A stretch of DNA of 64,000 nucleotides from Spirodela intermedia. Lineage: Eukaryota; Streptophyta; Magnoliopsida; Alismatales; Araceae. The notes beneath the pieces are model-generated. The model saw nothing but the letters and a program-made list of their open reading frames with translations. It had not been told where the DNA came from and did not search any database. A program made the position numbers and the translations under genes. Location: assembly GCA_902729315.2 (NCBI GenBank), contig LR746277.1, positions 253,001-317,000 on the forward strand, written 5' to 3'. This document shows, in pieces, positions 34,640-47,867 of this stretch. The stretch's first letter is position 1, and every line of letters starts with the position of its first letter.

Positions 34640-35390
34640 TCCTGTCGAATATAGAAAGCATTTTGACTTTCTATTCTCTCTCCATCTACAAGAGGGGCCC
34701 CACGCGGTTTGAGCCAGCGAGCGTAGGCAGTCCGTGACGAAACCATGCAGCGCCCAAAACCGGAGATAAAATAATATTGGACTAAGTTAGTTTAAAATTA
34801 GTATGCAAGGCCGCCGTTTTTGACTTTCTGATCGACGTGCCATCAGAAGATTTTGACCACCATGTGAACACATCTATTTCGGGCGTGACAGAGCCACTGA
34901 AACAACGCGGAGAAAGTGACTAGGTAGATCTATACCGTGGTTTTCATCCAAGCGGCACATCTGATGTCAACCCCAGCTAGCTGTATTCAACCGGAAGCAA
35001 AGCCACACAGAATCCAGAAGACTCCAGTTCGTTCGTGATTTGAATGTCGGCCGACATGGTTATTGTAATGTCAGCGCATAAAATCTACATTTTTTTTAGC
35101 AACAACGTCTTAGATTGATTCTCCTAGCCCATCGAGGTCGTAGCTAATGGAATGCGTTAGCTGTTGACGACCAACTAGGAGCCTCGGTCTATTGAGATGA
35201 TTCAAGGTGGCTGATGGTCGGCCATATAAATAAATACAGAGAGACAAATTACACATTGGAATTTCGTTGAGATCGGGAAATCCCACACCTTCAGCTTCTC
35301 CGAGAACCTCTATCCACAGATTAATAGTGGAATGGGGGGTGGGTGGTCTCAAGATTCGCGCTTGAGCACGGCCACCCGATCGAGCTCCCC
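34640..35390. other. Intergenic
   Basis: Upstream flank of the proline-rich gene with a possible TATA-like CTATATT on the minus strand near 34650. Nothing else recognised. Confidence 0.4.
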
Positions 35391-35399
35391 TCACTGCCA

Positions 35400-35682
35400 T
35401 CTTCAGCCTTCCGGAAGAAAATGGCCAAGAAGCAATGGGAGATTCTCAGCGCGGGCGGCGCTGGTGAGGCCCAGAAGAATGGGTTGGGGGCTGGTGGTGG
35501 AGTAGCCCAGAGTCTTCTTGAATATTTCAATGCAATTCAGGTCGATAGGAACAACTGCGTGGCCAATCTAGCTGTTCTGGGCTGATGACAGGGCGAGGAT
35601 GGCCGGCAGCTACTTTGGTGACGCTATTACCCTTGACATGTCCTGCAAGAAGAACAAGCGCATCGTGCCCTTGAACCAGTAA
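35400..35682 (+). pseudogene. FAR1/FRS-like (MULE transposase-derived) fragment
   Basis: One frame reads QSLLEYFNAIQVDRNNCVANL. After a shift near 35565-35575 the next frame reads LFWADDRARMAGSYFGDAIT and then LDMSCKKNKRIVP, ending in TAA at 35680-35682. This is the start of the MULE-transposase region of FAR1-related proteins, where the family reads L(F/Y)W.D...R..Y..FGD...D.T. The FAR1 DNA-binding part and everything downstream are absent. About eight residues also seem missing between AIQ and VDRNN. It is a relic, either of a FAR1-type gene or of a MULE element. Confidence 0.6.
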
Positions 35683-35699
35683 GGTCCGGAGCTAAGCAA

Positions 35700-36640
35700 A
35701 GGATTGACAAAAATGATCACAAAAAGCTAGAATCAGAGAGAGAATAGGCTAAGCCTATATTATTGGTTGCTTCATAAATAGAAAATTTACAAAGGAAATA
35801 ACATGGGAAACTTGTTCCTTTATAAAATCTGACGTAATTCCGTTTTTGTTGCATATTTTTTTAGTTGACATAGCTCTTAGAAAAACAGCAATAAAATTTA
35901 TTTCATTTTGTAAGTCATAAGCTGATTTTCAGGAGAAAAATCATCCACCCACGTTTATCTCATAATATAAGGCTTATCTATCACTCCTTCAAAATTTATC
36001 TCTTGTCCCATCAATACGTTCTTACTTTCGTATCCGACGACAAAGTCAATAACATTCACTATTTTTATTTTATTTTATATAGGTACGTCTGATATCTTGA
36101 GGCTAATTTGTTTAAATACGTATGTACTATCTGCAGTAGAAAAAAGTTAATTTTATCATTTTAGTTTTGGGTTCAAAGTTCTATCGATTACTGCATTACT
36201 TCATCTTCGTTATGGTAGAGTTTTGGTATCCTTAAGTGTGTAAAAACAGATAACTAGGCATTATAAATTATGTTTTTAGAAAACTCATCCTCAATATTTC
36301 ATAGACTGGGAAGATGCAAGAAGATGAGCATTTCGAATGTGATGAATAACAAACTTAAAGCTCAACCCAGTGTTTGTGGCTGGCAATATACTTGTCTTAT
36401 TTGACCTCCAGAAACAAAGCATAGTGGATTACATCGATATGAAACGAATGCTCCAAAAATAGAATATACTACCGTCAGACCATATGATCTCCTAAAATAA
36501 ACCGTAATATTTGATTCATATAGGCAGTTGAGATGTTTAGAGCTAAAATTGAATGGCCGAAAGTCGGACTAGTTTTCTCATCTAGGAACCCCGGCACGAT
36601 GAACCCTCCCTCGTCTTCAACAGCCATCATCAGCAGACCA
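35700..36640. other. AT-rich intergenic region
   Basis: No gene recognised. It ends with a CATC tetranucleotide repeat at 36643-36663. Confidence 0.5.
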
Positions 36641-36839
36641 TCCATCCATCCATCCATCCATCATGTTGCGGTCGGGGGACTATCGTACTAACAAGAAACC
36701 TTTCTTGCTTCTCCACATATGAGTGCCCTAATCTTAGTACGGATTTTGCCTACAAGCGTAGACCAGAGAGAAGTAGGGTATAATTCTTACTCTGCCTCTG
36801 TCTCGGTCTCTCTCTTAGTTTACTCTTATTATGCCTCCT

Positions 36840-37330
36840 CACGGGACGTCATGTGTGGCGGCCAGGCAGTGGCTCGGGTGAAAGGGCCCCACAATGGGGT
36901 TTCATCGTCTAGTAGGAAGCGTCTACCCAATTCTCGGCCGAAGACCTCTGTGTAGTAGTGCTACTGGTCATGAGGTCAGTTAGTCATTTATCTTAAAGAC
37001 CTATGGACTTCGTCCCTACGGGAATAGGCCCCCCCGGGTCCCTTTCGCCATATTCTTTTCCCTTTCTGTCTCTACTCTGCGTACTGGGATGCCTGATTTT
37101 GCGTGGTTTTCAGCTGAGGGATCTGGGATATGTTGACTTTATTGGGAGATGATTTGAGCCGAATCTTGTGTGTGATGTTGATCTGGGTTTCTGAAGGCCT
37201 TCGGCATATAATGTTAGTGGAAGTCGCGGTGTTTTTGTATTGTCGGATGATAATCTTATATGAAAACTTTGTCATTTAATTTAAAGAATCGGCTTTCTTG
37301 AAATATAATCTCACTCATCCCTCCCCCTAG
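36840..37330 (+). repeat. Repeat complex copy 1 (dispersed element)
   Basis: 36870-36960 resembles 38146-38230 (GGGGTTTCRTCGTCTAGTAGG). 37075-37330 is a plus-strand copy of the 170-270 bp dispersed element, recognised by GATTTTGCGTGGTTTTCAGC and GGATCTGGGTTTCTGAAG. Confidence 0.75.
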
Positions 37331-37790
37331 TGATTCCAGGGGTCTGGTTTCGGCGCTACGCAGGCGGGCTCTCTCTTTCTCTCTCCCCCACACTGATTTC
37401 AATGTCACTTCTAGCGGAGGAGGAGGAGGCGGAGGGGGAGGAGCCTTCTCCCGGGTCTGTTTGGAAGAAGCTTCACTTTTCGATTCGATTTGGAGCAAAG
37501 TCGACCTCCTGTCGGTTTAGAAGACTAGATGTACTTAGTTTTATTCTCCTGCCTTTTCACGACTAATCCCTCGTTCACCAGCCTGTTTTTATTTATTCAA
37601 TTAGTCGAGATATCCTCTCTTCTGATTTGGTCTAGTGTTCAGATTCTACATAATTTTTGTTTGTGATAATTATTGCTAAATATAATTCGTTGGAATAATT
37701 ATCCATTTCTTTTCCTGTCGCCTGATTCCAATTTGATCCGATCCGATCCGATCCCATTGGAAGGAGGAGTCTGGGGTAGTTTGATCTGTT
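37330..37790 (+). repeat. Inverted partner of 63250-63690
   Basis: The reverse complement matches 63250-63690, including GTCGACCTCCTGTCGG (37500), TTCACGACTAATCCCTCG (37556) and the GATCC-type pentamer run at 37735-37755. The other copy carries a GT-GA array at the position of the short CT tract here. Confidence 0.8.
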
Positions 37791-37794
37791 CTCG

Positions 37795-39363
37795 CCGAAT
37801 CTTGAGTGTGGATCTGGGTTTCTGAAGGGCTTCGGCACATAATTTTAGGAGAACTCGCGGAGTCTAGAGTGTATTGTCGAATGACAATCTTTTACGAGAA
37901 AACCACGTAAAATTCGGCTCAAATCGTCTTGCAACAAAGTCAACGTACCCCAGATCCCTCAGCTGAAAACCACGCAAAATCAGCCATCCCAGCGCGCAGA
38001 GCAGAGAGAGAAGGGAGAAAGAATAAGGAATACAGAGAGTGAGGGATACAGCGAGAGGGGGTATTCCCGTGGAATAAAGGTAGACAAGTAGATAGATAGA
38101 GGAATGAATAAGGAATACAGAGAAATACTGAACTTACCTTCTGGGATGGCCCCACACTGGGGTTTCGTCGTCTAGTAGGTGGCGTCTAATAATCTCTCGG
38201 CGGGAGAAGACATCTGTGTCGTGACTACCTACGAGTCAAGTCCGTTCGTATCGGGGATGGGATAAAATCACGTCTGTCGTGAGTCTAAAAAGTCAGTGCT
38301 TGATTCCAAAAAGATCCGCGCAGGCGGATCTTCAGTCTGCGCGGCAGGAAAATGCTCAATTGAAGGAGTAGAGAGAAAGGGTACAGCTTCCCAGTTCGTA
38401 GGGAGTAGCTTGGGTGCAGGGCGGTTTCCAGGGAGATACACCCATTCCAGAAGGTAAGTTCAGTTATTTCTCTGTATTCCTTCTTCATTCCTCTAACTAT
38501 CTATCTACCTGTCTACTTTTACTCCACAGAATACCCTCTCCCTCTCCGTAACCCTTTGCTCTGTGCTCTTCGTGTTGGGATGGCTGAGATTGCGCGATTT
38601 TCAGCTCAGGGATGTTGGGTATGTCGACATTTCTTGTCAGATGATTTGAGCGGAATCTTGTGTGTGGAGTGGCTCTTGGTTTCAGAAGGACATTGGCATA
38701 TAATTCTAGGGGAACTCGCGGTGTTTTTGTAATGTCGGATGATAATCTTATATGACAATTTTATGATTAAATCTAAAGAATCGGCTTCCTTGAAATGTTT
38801 AACGGTTATTTCTTATCAGTAGTATATCTATCCGCTCCCTCTTTCTCGCCACTGTTCTTTCCCCCTTCTGTCTTTGCTCTGCGTGCTGGGATACCTGATT
38901 TTGCGTGGTTTTCAGCTCAGGAATCTATGATACGTTGATTTCTCTTGCAGATGATTTGAGCTGAATATTGTGTGTGGAGTGGATCTGAGTTTCTGAGGAG
39001 CTCGGGATCTAATTTTAGGGGATACTCGCGATTTTTTTGTAAGATTCAGTGATTGGGTTCAGCTGGATTCTAGAGAGATGGGACTCATGGGAGAATGGGT
39101 ACAGAAGCTTCATCACTTTCATTCAGATGGTCAGATTTTGCCCGTCAGTTATGCCTACGTATGTAAGTATGATCAGCCACACTGCTCACTAATTGGCTAT
39201 TTCTTTCCCTTTTGAGGTGTTGGAAGTCACCATTTGGTCACTCTCTTCTCCCTGCAATCAGTTGATCATCTACGAGCTGCCATCTTTTGTGGTGTATCAC
39301 TTTTCGTCAAGCAAGTGGAGCTCTATGATTCGATAGGTGATCCCTACCGAGAAGCCCAAGTGG
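37795..39363 (+). repeat. Direct repeat of 61380-62913
   Basis: Highly similar in the same orientation to 61380-62913. It is nearly identical from TGGGATGGCCCCACACTGG (38140 and 61693) onward, with a few substitutions and small indels. It contains one minus- and two plus-strand copies of the dispersed element and two overlapping hairpins near 38312-38342. Similarity ends at GAGAAGCCCAAG (39351-39363). In the other copy, the membrane-protein gene fragment starts exactly there. Confidence 0.85.
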
Positions 39364-41480
39364 GTGGCTAACCTTGGCAACTGGGGGGGCAGCTTTTGAC
39401 CTGGTTCTTTCTATGGTTGTATCTTCGCTTCTTCAGCAGTTAGAGATGGATTTTCTGATTTGTGGGATCACGAAGAGAATCTTTTTCTTTTTTTTACTCT
39501 CCTATGTTCGACTTATTGATTGTTGGGTCAACCTATGACTTGGCATGCTAAATCTTTTAGGACGAGGTTCTCTCACCTCAATTTCATCTTGTGACCCAGC
39601 AAGTCAATTTATCTGGGTTTATTCATGGGTAGACCCACTTAGGCGTTGAGGTAATTTTTTTCTTTTACAAATATTTATTTTTAGAAAGAAATATTATTTT
39701 TAATACTTTCTTCATCAGTTTTCTTTTTTCTCCCTTCATTATTATTTTTAATACTTTATGCATTATAACACATACTAGAAAAAATATGAACTAAGTGTAA
39801 CAATTTAGATCTTAATGAGTGAAGACTAACTTAGTCCAACTCACAACTTCATTCATTACTAGTGGAGCCTTTTCTTGCCTAGCGAGTCAACTTACCTACT
39901 TGAAGCAATTAAAGACTATTAAATTTTCTTCATATAAAGGAGTCCACTCATATTCTTAGACAAGAGTTCTTGGGATTCTTCTTACCATTGTAATCTTAGT
40001 TTTCATCATAACAAGTGTCAAAAGTTTTATTTGAAATCTGAATTTTCCATAGTATAAATGATTATGTTAAGTGAGGGATTGATTCTCATAAAGAAATCTA
40101 GTTGAGAGTGAAGATAGCCACCTGACCTCTAAGCACATTATTACACAGAAGTAATCTTTGAGGAAGATTATAAGTAACAATACCATTGTAGATTGTATAG
40201 TACGTTGAGGCTAGTAGGTTAGTGAGGTTTGATAACTTTGAAACAATTTAGTCGGAAGTGTTGTGAGCACTATAGCAGTTGATAGTACTGATATTTATCC
40301 AGCCTCTATGTATGTTAGTACTTGGGGCATAATCTTGTAGAAAGATTAGTAAAACCCAAAAATTTTGAGCTCTTGAGATAGTAAAGGTGAATGGGAGGCA
40401 AACAACTCTAAAATCTGTGTATATTTAGTTTATGCATCTGATGTCTTCTCACAAATCATTTACATTACCTCTTTTTACTGCATAAAATCAAAATAGTTAA
40501 TCTAATCATTCAATTAGATTACACATCACTGTCAACTATATTCACTCTAATATCATTACATGCTTAAATACAGGACATAAACAAGCCACTGATTTATTTG
40601 TGAATAGATTTAGGACATTTAATCTCCAAAATTATTATGAATGGAATAAGAAATCACAATTTAGTATAACTCACGACTTAGTCTATGTAAGACCCTCCAG
40701 ATTACATTAGTTGTCTTGAGTTCATTCAATCCTATAAACTTACACTGTTAGTATGCATATCAAGGTTCATATTTCATCAGATGAAGTTTATTGTATAATT
40801 CACAAGATATCATAGTTAACATTTCATTTGATGTTATATTGCATAATAGCACAGTATATCAAGATACATTTGTATCTATAACAAGTTTTGTTCAGAAATA
40901 AAAATTATGCCAAGATTAATAATTTAGTAGTTCAAATGTATTTTGCATATCATAAATATTAAATTCTGGAAGGTAGATAAATAAGTTGGCATATCAAATA
41001 CAATACTTCAGTGCACATACATTGTGGAATCGCAAAGTGTATCAAGCTTAATTTTGGAATATATGAGAAGTTTAATTCCATAATAAGGAAACTTCAAGGT
41101 CAATACGTTATTATATGTGGAGTATGTTCTCCACTAACGGAGTACATCAGAGCACCGAACAGATGATCGGTACCCAAATATCATAAGCTTCTCAAAATTA
41201 TCTCATTTTCTTTGAATGAATTAAGTGATCAGTACCTATTTAAGAGGAATAATTTCGTCCGAAGACGACAGGGAGAAAACCTAAAGTGACACACCCTACC
41301 GCACAAGCAAAGAGAACAATGAATAGTAAGTTAACAGTGCTTCCCATAGCACATCTAGTGATTAAAAACTAAAGTCAAAAGTTTTGAGGAGGTCCGACGA
41401 GTACCTTTTTAATGCGCTCAGTTTCAGGGTTCAGTCTAGGACACATTTCGTTTCAATGCCCAGAGAAACCCCTCTAAATA
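39364..41480. other. AT-rich intergenic region
   Basis: No gene or known element recognised. A 3.6-bp-scale AT richness and lack of long frames suggest old non-coding DNA. Confidence 0.5.
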
Positions 41481-42598
41481 AATTAGCTTTATTTACAAGA
41501 GTGGATTTTTGAGGAAGACGCTATGATCCATAGAGAGATAGGAGGGAGTGTTTCGATGGCGTGAGGGCTTCGGTGTGCTCTGCTTCAGCGGGGGAGTTCT
41601 CGGCCTTGGATTGATCCAGTCGAGGAGGAGAGGAGGTACTGTGGTGGGATCACAGGTTCTAATGAAGAATCTTCCACTCATGAAAATCAACTTAAGTCAA
41701 CGGAGTATGGTCAATCCTTCTAAGAAGAAGTGCCAGAATCAGGGTTCTTCCACCTCGACGAGTTCATCTCCAAGTCAACCGGCACCATCCTCCTCTATTG
41801 GATCCAACATGGAATATTGGATCCAGGACCAATGGGTCCCTACCAGCAAGCAAGAGGATCCATCCACAAAGGATGGCCCAACAAGAGGAAGAAGAAGAAT
41901 GGGAAGAAGATGCCATGTCCTCCTCACGCCCGTCCTCTCCTCACGTTGCCGCCACCTCATTTTCCTCTCCCACCGAAACCCTCCTCTCTCTTCCTTTCTC
42001 CCGCCGTCGCCACGTACCCCATTCTTTCCTTTCTCTCTCTCTCTTCCGCCCGACGTCCCTCATTCCGCCCCCTTTTCTCCCCCTCCATTTATTTATTCTC
42101 TTCATTATTCTCTTATTCTTATTATCCCTTATTTACACTTTTTTTTCTCCTATTATTTTTAATTATTCAAATACTTTGTGGACGTCAGCGACCCAATCGA
42201 GACCTCCCGTTTCGTTGACTCATCTCCCATTAGAAATTCATCAACAAGGCTGGTGGATCTCAAGTCACTGGAATCAAGAAAATCACTCCGTAATCTCCTT
42301 TGGCAAGATACATTGATTTCAACTCCCTTTGTGAAGTGATCATTATTTTAAATCCTTGCTCCTTATAGGAATTGAATGAATCATAGGCTAGACCTCCTTG
42401 TGCCTCTTATCGATGACTCTAACACCCTGGTTGAAACTTTATCTGAATCTTTGAAAGTGCGATTCTTCGCAGGTAATTATGATCCTAATTCTTCTATAAT
42501 CAACGAGATTAGCCTACTCCCAATCTTCCTTAACCTAGTCAGAGTAATCTTAAATCCCAACCTTCCAGTCAATACTGATATTTCTCTTTGATCCCGCA
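41481..42598. other. Unassigned region with CT-rich exon-like part
   Basis: 41548-42060 has overlapping frames with Ser-rich text (SSTSTSSSPSQPAPSSS), but none has a recognisable domain, and no splice structure is convincing. It could be a decayed retroelement gag or a lineage-specific gene. Left unassigned. Confidence 0.25.
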
Positions 42599-43056
42599 TC
42601 AGACTATGTAGATTATCAGCATGAAGATGAAGAGAAGCCTCGCATTGATCAGCACCGACAAACGGGGAAATTCTGGGCAGCAGCTCAGCACGAGCTCCTG
42701 CAAGAGAGAAACGCCGGCGGCACATGCTGCCCTCTTTTGCTGCCGGGCCATCATCGTACTTAGGACTCCTTTAGGAGCGAGGAGGACGATGCCGGTGCAG
42801 AACGTGAGTAGGATGGAGGTCTCGTAGAACCCGAAGAACAGCAGGCTGCTCACCGGCTGCGGCGATTGAGCCAAGAGAAGTGCAAACGACGCCGAAATCA
42901 GGAGAAGAGCAAACAGCTGATAAAACCTCTGTGCTTCCTCTCCTCCTCCGAGAAGAGGAGGCGCCACTCTTCCCAATGGGGGGGGTGTTGATCACGACCA
43001 CGGGGCTGCTGCTCCGCGGGCGGGGAGCCCCCTCCTTGCTCATGTGTGAGAGCCAT
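42599..43056 (-). pseudogene. Membrane-protein family member 1 (frameshifted)
   Basis: ATG at 43056 begins MALTHEQGGGSPPAEQQP. A frame change then occurs, and a second change lies at the eight-base G run (plus strand, 42978-42985). The reading continues as RVAPPLLGGGEEAQRFYQ and about three hydrophobic segments (LFALLLISASFALLLA, SILLTFCTGIVLLA and a C-terminal LLFIFMLIIYIV) to the stop at 42599. Paralogues at 49.7, 59.9 and 62.9 kb share the plan: short polar N terminus with GGGSPPAEQQP, a VVINNP-type segment, GGGEE, then paired helices. I know no named family for it. This is the only copy here with an intact start codon, but two frame disruptions make it non-coding unless the sequence has errors. 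Confidence 0.6.
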
Positions 43057-43159
43057 TGCTGTTCTCTCCCCTCCCTCCTGGGACAGAGAGACAAGGGGGG
43101 TTGTTAGAGTTCGCCCACAATTTTGTAACTTGATTAGAGGAAGCACAGAGGAAGGTGAA

Positions 43160-43310
43160 GAGGAGGCTGAATGTTTCGATGATCCGCCAGTACTCCGATC
43201 TTATTCTGGTCCGGGGTTCTCCAATTGGTCCGCTACGCACTGTCGTTTCCGTGTGGTCCCTCCCTCTCTCTCCGCCCACCAGAGATAGAGATAGAGATAG
43301 AGAGAGAGAG
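43160..43310 (-). promoter_or_regulatory. Upstream region of membrane-protein member 1
   Basis: 43200-43270 resembles 63770-63875 (TTCTCCAATYGGTCYGCTACGC and GTGTGGTCCCT). The same flank is thus found upstream of two family members, and it was duplicated with them. A GATA/GA microsatellite is at 43283-43310. Confidence 0.45.
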
Positions 43311-43547
43311 TATAACTAGTTGCACTTGGTAACTGGACTAAGGGACGAGCCTCGTCGTCTTTTGATCACTCGAGATGGTTCTTACCTAATGGCGCGTTGG
43401 GGCGGTCTCCGACGACCCTAACCTCGGAATCCCCTGGTGGCCGGCCACAGCCTACTGTATTCTCTACTGCTTGGTTCTGATCCTGTGGATCTTCTCCCAT
43501 CTGAGCTCAGCCTCGAGGTTCGTTGAACGCCTACCTCCTTCATTATC

Positions 43548-43881
43548 TGTTGGCTTCGAAAAAACCAGAAACTGCTCCAGGAACTTCCGAAATCAGAAAG
43601 AAGCAAGAACACGGAAGAAGTGAAGAGAAAATGCACCAAATTGAATACGCGAATGTGCTCACTTTTTCGTAGAACACTTAGCCCTCTATTTAGGGGGCCA
43701 ATCAGAGGTGAAGAGAGGATGAGAGTAACAGCCGCTCAAGGAGCTGGCACCACATCTCACGTGGCCGCCTATCCACCATTATAACTCAGAGATGTGCGGT
43801 CGTGATTTACACTCAAAATGTTTCTTGATGGAGAGTTCGCCGGAGACGGCGAGCAGCGAAGGAGCTGGAGGAGCTTCTTCA
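43548..43881 (-). repeat. 3' LTR of the copia element
   Basis: 334 bp. Similar to 47868-48205 over its whole length. TG at the left edge and CA at the right edge. Confidence 0.93.
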
Positions 43882-46800
43882 TTCTCCTCCTTGCTCCAGC
43901 TCCTCCGTGACAAGATTCCGCACACCCAGACGCTGTCGCATTTGTATGAACTTCTGCCTTCCAAGTGCCTTAGGGAGAATATCAGTCAATTGATCCTTCG
44001 TCTTGACATAATGTACTTTGACTTTTTTTGTCTTCAACACATTGACGAATGAAGTGATATCTTGTGTCAATGTGGTTTGTATGATTGTGGTGGACAGGAT
44101 TCTTGTTCAGAATAATGGCTGATTGATTGTCCACCATCAGTTTTATTGTCTTCATTTTTCCCCTTTCATCTCACTAATCAGGCGACTCAACCACATACCT
44201 TGACAAGCAGCTGCCATAGCTACAATGTATTCAGTTTCGCATGAGGATAAGGCAACTGTTTTCTACTTTTGAGATGACCAGCTGATGGCCATGCCTCCAA
44301 AGAAATAGATGTGACTAGAGGTGCTCTTTCGATCATCTGCATCTCTTGTAAAATCACTATCACTAAAGTCAATCAATTCAAAATTCAATCCACTTTTCTT
44401 GTAGAATAGTCCATAATCTACAGTCCCCTTCACATATCTGAAGATCCGCTTAACTCCACTGAGATGTTCCGAAGTAGGATTCTCCATGAACCTGCTCAAT
44501 ACTCCCATAGAGTAGAGCAAATCGGGTCTTGAGTAGGTTAAGTACCTCAAACTCCCAATTAGGCTTCTGAAATTTTTGAGTCCACTCTTGAGCTTCCTTC
44601 ATTTAGAGTGAATTTACCTTGGGCTTCAAGTGGTGTGAACACCGGATTGCAATTTTCTATCTTCCCATGCTCCAATATTTTTAAGGGATAAGTTTTTTGC
44701 CTTGAAGTCTTCTATGCACTCGGGGTTGGTAGTACTTATGATTATTAAATCATCAACATAAACCCTAATAATTAAGACTTCTTACCCGATTTCTTGAGAT
44801 AGAGAGCTTGCTCATGATTGCTCTTAGCAAATCTAAGAGAGGTCAAACACTCGTGGAGCTTAAATATCTGGCTCTTGGAGCTTGCTTCAAACCATACAAT
44901 GCCTTTTCTAATCATAAAATATAGCCTTCTTTGCCCTCCACAGTGAACCCATCTTGCTGCTTTACATAGATTTCTTCTTTGATCCCTCCATTCAAGAAGG
45001 CTGACTTGACACCAAGGTGATGAAGAATCCATTCTCTTAAAGTTGCTAAGGCAATTAGAGCTCTTATAGACTCAAAGCAGATCACTAGGGCGAATACCTC
45101 CTCATAGTCAATCCCATGCCTCTGAGTATCCCTTCACAACCAACCTAGCTTTGTGTCTGATGATCCCTCCTTGTGGGTTCTTCTTGACTTTGAAGATCCA
45201 TTTTAGCCCAATTGACTTGCAATTATCCGGGGGTGGCACCAGTTCTCATGTTTGACTTCGATTAATGGCATACATTTCCTCCTTCATGGCTCTCCTCCAT
45301 ACTTTCTCTCAAGAAGCTTTTGAGTAGGAGAATGCTTCTTTATAGACAAGCAAACAAACCTGATGATCTGGTGGAATTAAAGTCGTCTATGAGTAAATTT
45401 CAGTAATAGGCTCATATTTGTGAGGCTGACTTTCTTTAGACTCACTCTAAGAGACTAAAGTCTCCTCCCGAGGTGCAAACACCTCCATATCTTCAGCTTC
45501 AACATTACAGTCTTCTTCCATACCCTGATTAAATAGAAAATCAAGTAAGAAGATATAATTAGTAGAATTTTAACCTTTCTTTGTCTAATCCCACTTGTAA
45601 TTTTCTTTAAAACTGACCTCTCGACTGATGTTGACTTTGCCACTAATCAGGTCATAGCATCTATAGGCCCTGGAGCCCACCTCATATCCAATGAAGGCCA
45701 TAGGTTGACTTCAGTCTATCAACTTGCCCTGTGGTCCTCTAATGTATTTCATATAGACAATTGAGCAAAAGACTCGTCAATGTGGGGCTTTCTCTTAGTC
45801 CACTTCTCATAAGGAGTCAGTCCCTATAGACTTTTAGTAAAAGAGCAATTAAGGATGTAAATAGCATTGCTTACTACTTCTCCCCACGGCTCTCGAGGCA
45901 ACTCCTTTGCCCTCAACATGCTTCGGACTATGGACATCATAGTTCGATTCTTTGTCTCCACCACTCTATTCTACTAAGGTGAGTAAGGGGCCATTAGTTC
46001 TCTTAATGCCCTGTGAGACACAATAATTATTAAATTCATTAGATATAAATTCTCCTCCTTTGTTTGATCTAAAGTTCTTGATCTTCACACCCTTCTCTAT
46101 CTCTACTAGAGTTCTTAATGCTTAAATGCAGAAAATGGATTAGATTTTTACTTCAACATAGCCACCCATGTTAGATGAGAGTAATCATCGATAATTAGGA
46201 GGAAATACCTACTTCCACCTAAGTTGGGTGGGGTAATAGGCCTGCAAATGTCAGCATAAATAAGCTCCAGAGGTTCAAAAGCTTTAAATGTGGTGGCTTG
46301 GGGAAACGGTGGCTGGTGTTGCTTCACAACAACACAATTGTTGCAAAGATGATTAGGAATTCTGATATGAGGAAGTCCCTCCACAAGATGCTTGCTGGCC
46401 ATCTCTTTCAAAGAGTGAAAGCTAAGATGCCCAAATCGAGAATGCCACAATCATATCTCAGAATTGTCATCAATGATAAGCAAATACTAATCCACCTCAT
46501 TCAATTTCAGCAACTAGAGTCTGCCTTTGGATCTCTGAACTTTAGCAAACAGACGACCATTATGGTAAAAAATAATCTATTGACTTCCATACATTGTCAT
46601 ACGACAACCTTCCTCATCCAAGTGACTGAGACTAAGGATGTTAGCCACCAATTGAGGGACAAATAGCATATTAGGAAGTCGGAACAGTCCACCATCTTTC
46701 TGATTAATCAAAATATTACTTCTACCTTCAATTTGGACCTTTAAATTATTGTCGAATTTGACAAATCTAGATGCAGTTTCATCCAAGTCCTCAAAGAATT

Positions 46801-47829
46801 TTTGACAGCCAAACATATGATTTGTCACTCTAATATCAAGATACTAGAGGTTAAGATTAGAGAGAATCCTCTCAGAGCCCTGAAGTAGTAGGCCATCATG
46901 TTCCTTCACAACTACCATCAGAAGCGAAGATTTCACTATTGGTGTAGAAGAATCAGCCACATATGCCCATTCTTCCTTCTCGTTCTTTGCACTTCGACAC
47001 TCGTAAGCAAAGTGTCCATACTTCTCGCAGTTGTAACATTGAATTTGTAATTTATCAAATTGCTTCTTCTCGTCATCAAGAGGTGGGACGTCGACCACAA
47101 CCACGGCCTCTGCCTCTGCCTCTGCTATGGCCACGATATCTAACTCTTCACGAGATGAGAACCCCTCACTTGAGAATTTGGCTTTGCTTAGTGCTGTGGC
47201 TAGCAATACTTGCTCCTCTTCCCGTGATTCTTGCTCCTTGAGCTGCAACTCGTGGACACTCAGAGAATCAATTACTTCATTTAGGCTGATTTTGTCTAAA
47301 TTGTCGTATTACTCCAAAGAAAAAGTAAGTGCGTCTAATTTTGAAGGCGTAGCTCGTAGAAGTTGCTATACCACCTCTCTTTCTTCCATCGTCTCACCTA
47401 GGTTCTGGAGTTTTGAAATGAGACTGGTGAATTTCATTACAAATTCCACCACTACTTTATTCTTTTGCATCGTGAGAATTTCATACTCACATTTCAGGCC
47501 TTGAATTCTTGATTGAATCACTTTATTCACGCCAAGATTCCGCAAACGAAGAATCTCCCAGTTCTCCTTAGTTGTCTTCTTCGCATCAAGAACCATCATC
47601 ATCTCCTCCGAACTGCTTCGAAAATCACAGACAGAGTGAGATGATCTTTCTTCTTCAAGACATTCTCACTTACAATTGCTTGCCACAATTCATGAGAATC
47701 AAGAAATACTTCCATCCGCATCGCCCAGACGCGGTAATTCGTCTTCGACAGCATGAGAGACGGTGCCGGTGACACCATCTCCACCCCACGCTCGCTGGAG
47801 GTACTCATCTCGCCTCCCTTCTTTGCCAT
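43882..47829 (-). pseudogene. Copia gag-pol polyprotein, broken by stops and frameshifts
   Basis: Gag starts with ATG at 47829 (MAKKGGEMSTSSERGVEMV). A CCHC zinc knuckle CYNCEKYGHFAYEC lies near 47030. Integrase begins near 46450 with WHSRFGHLSFHSL and CNNCVVVKQHQ (the HHCC finger), followed by YADICRP and FLLIIDDYSHL with catalytic Asp residues. Reverse transcriptase remains include FKLHECLTSLRFAKSNHEQA near 44850. RNase H and its flank cover 44263-44550 (YLTYSRPDLLYSMGVLSRFM) and 43879-44070 (VKTKDQLTDILPKALGRQKF). At least nine separate open pieces show it cannot make an intact polyprotein. Confidence 0.92.
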
Positions 47830-47854
47830 CCGCTTGATCCAGTGAACCGAAGAA

Positions 47855-47865
47855 CTCTAATACCA
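47855..47865 (-). other. Primer-binding site of the copia element
   Basis: TGGTATTAGAG on the minus strand, two bases inside the 5' LTR. The usual plant form is TGGTATCAGAG, complementary to initiator Met tRNA. Confidence 0.85.
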
Positions 47866-47867
47866 CT

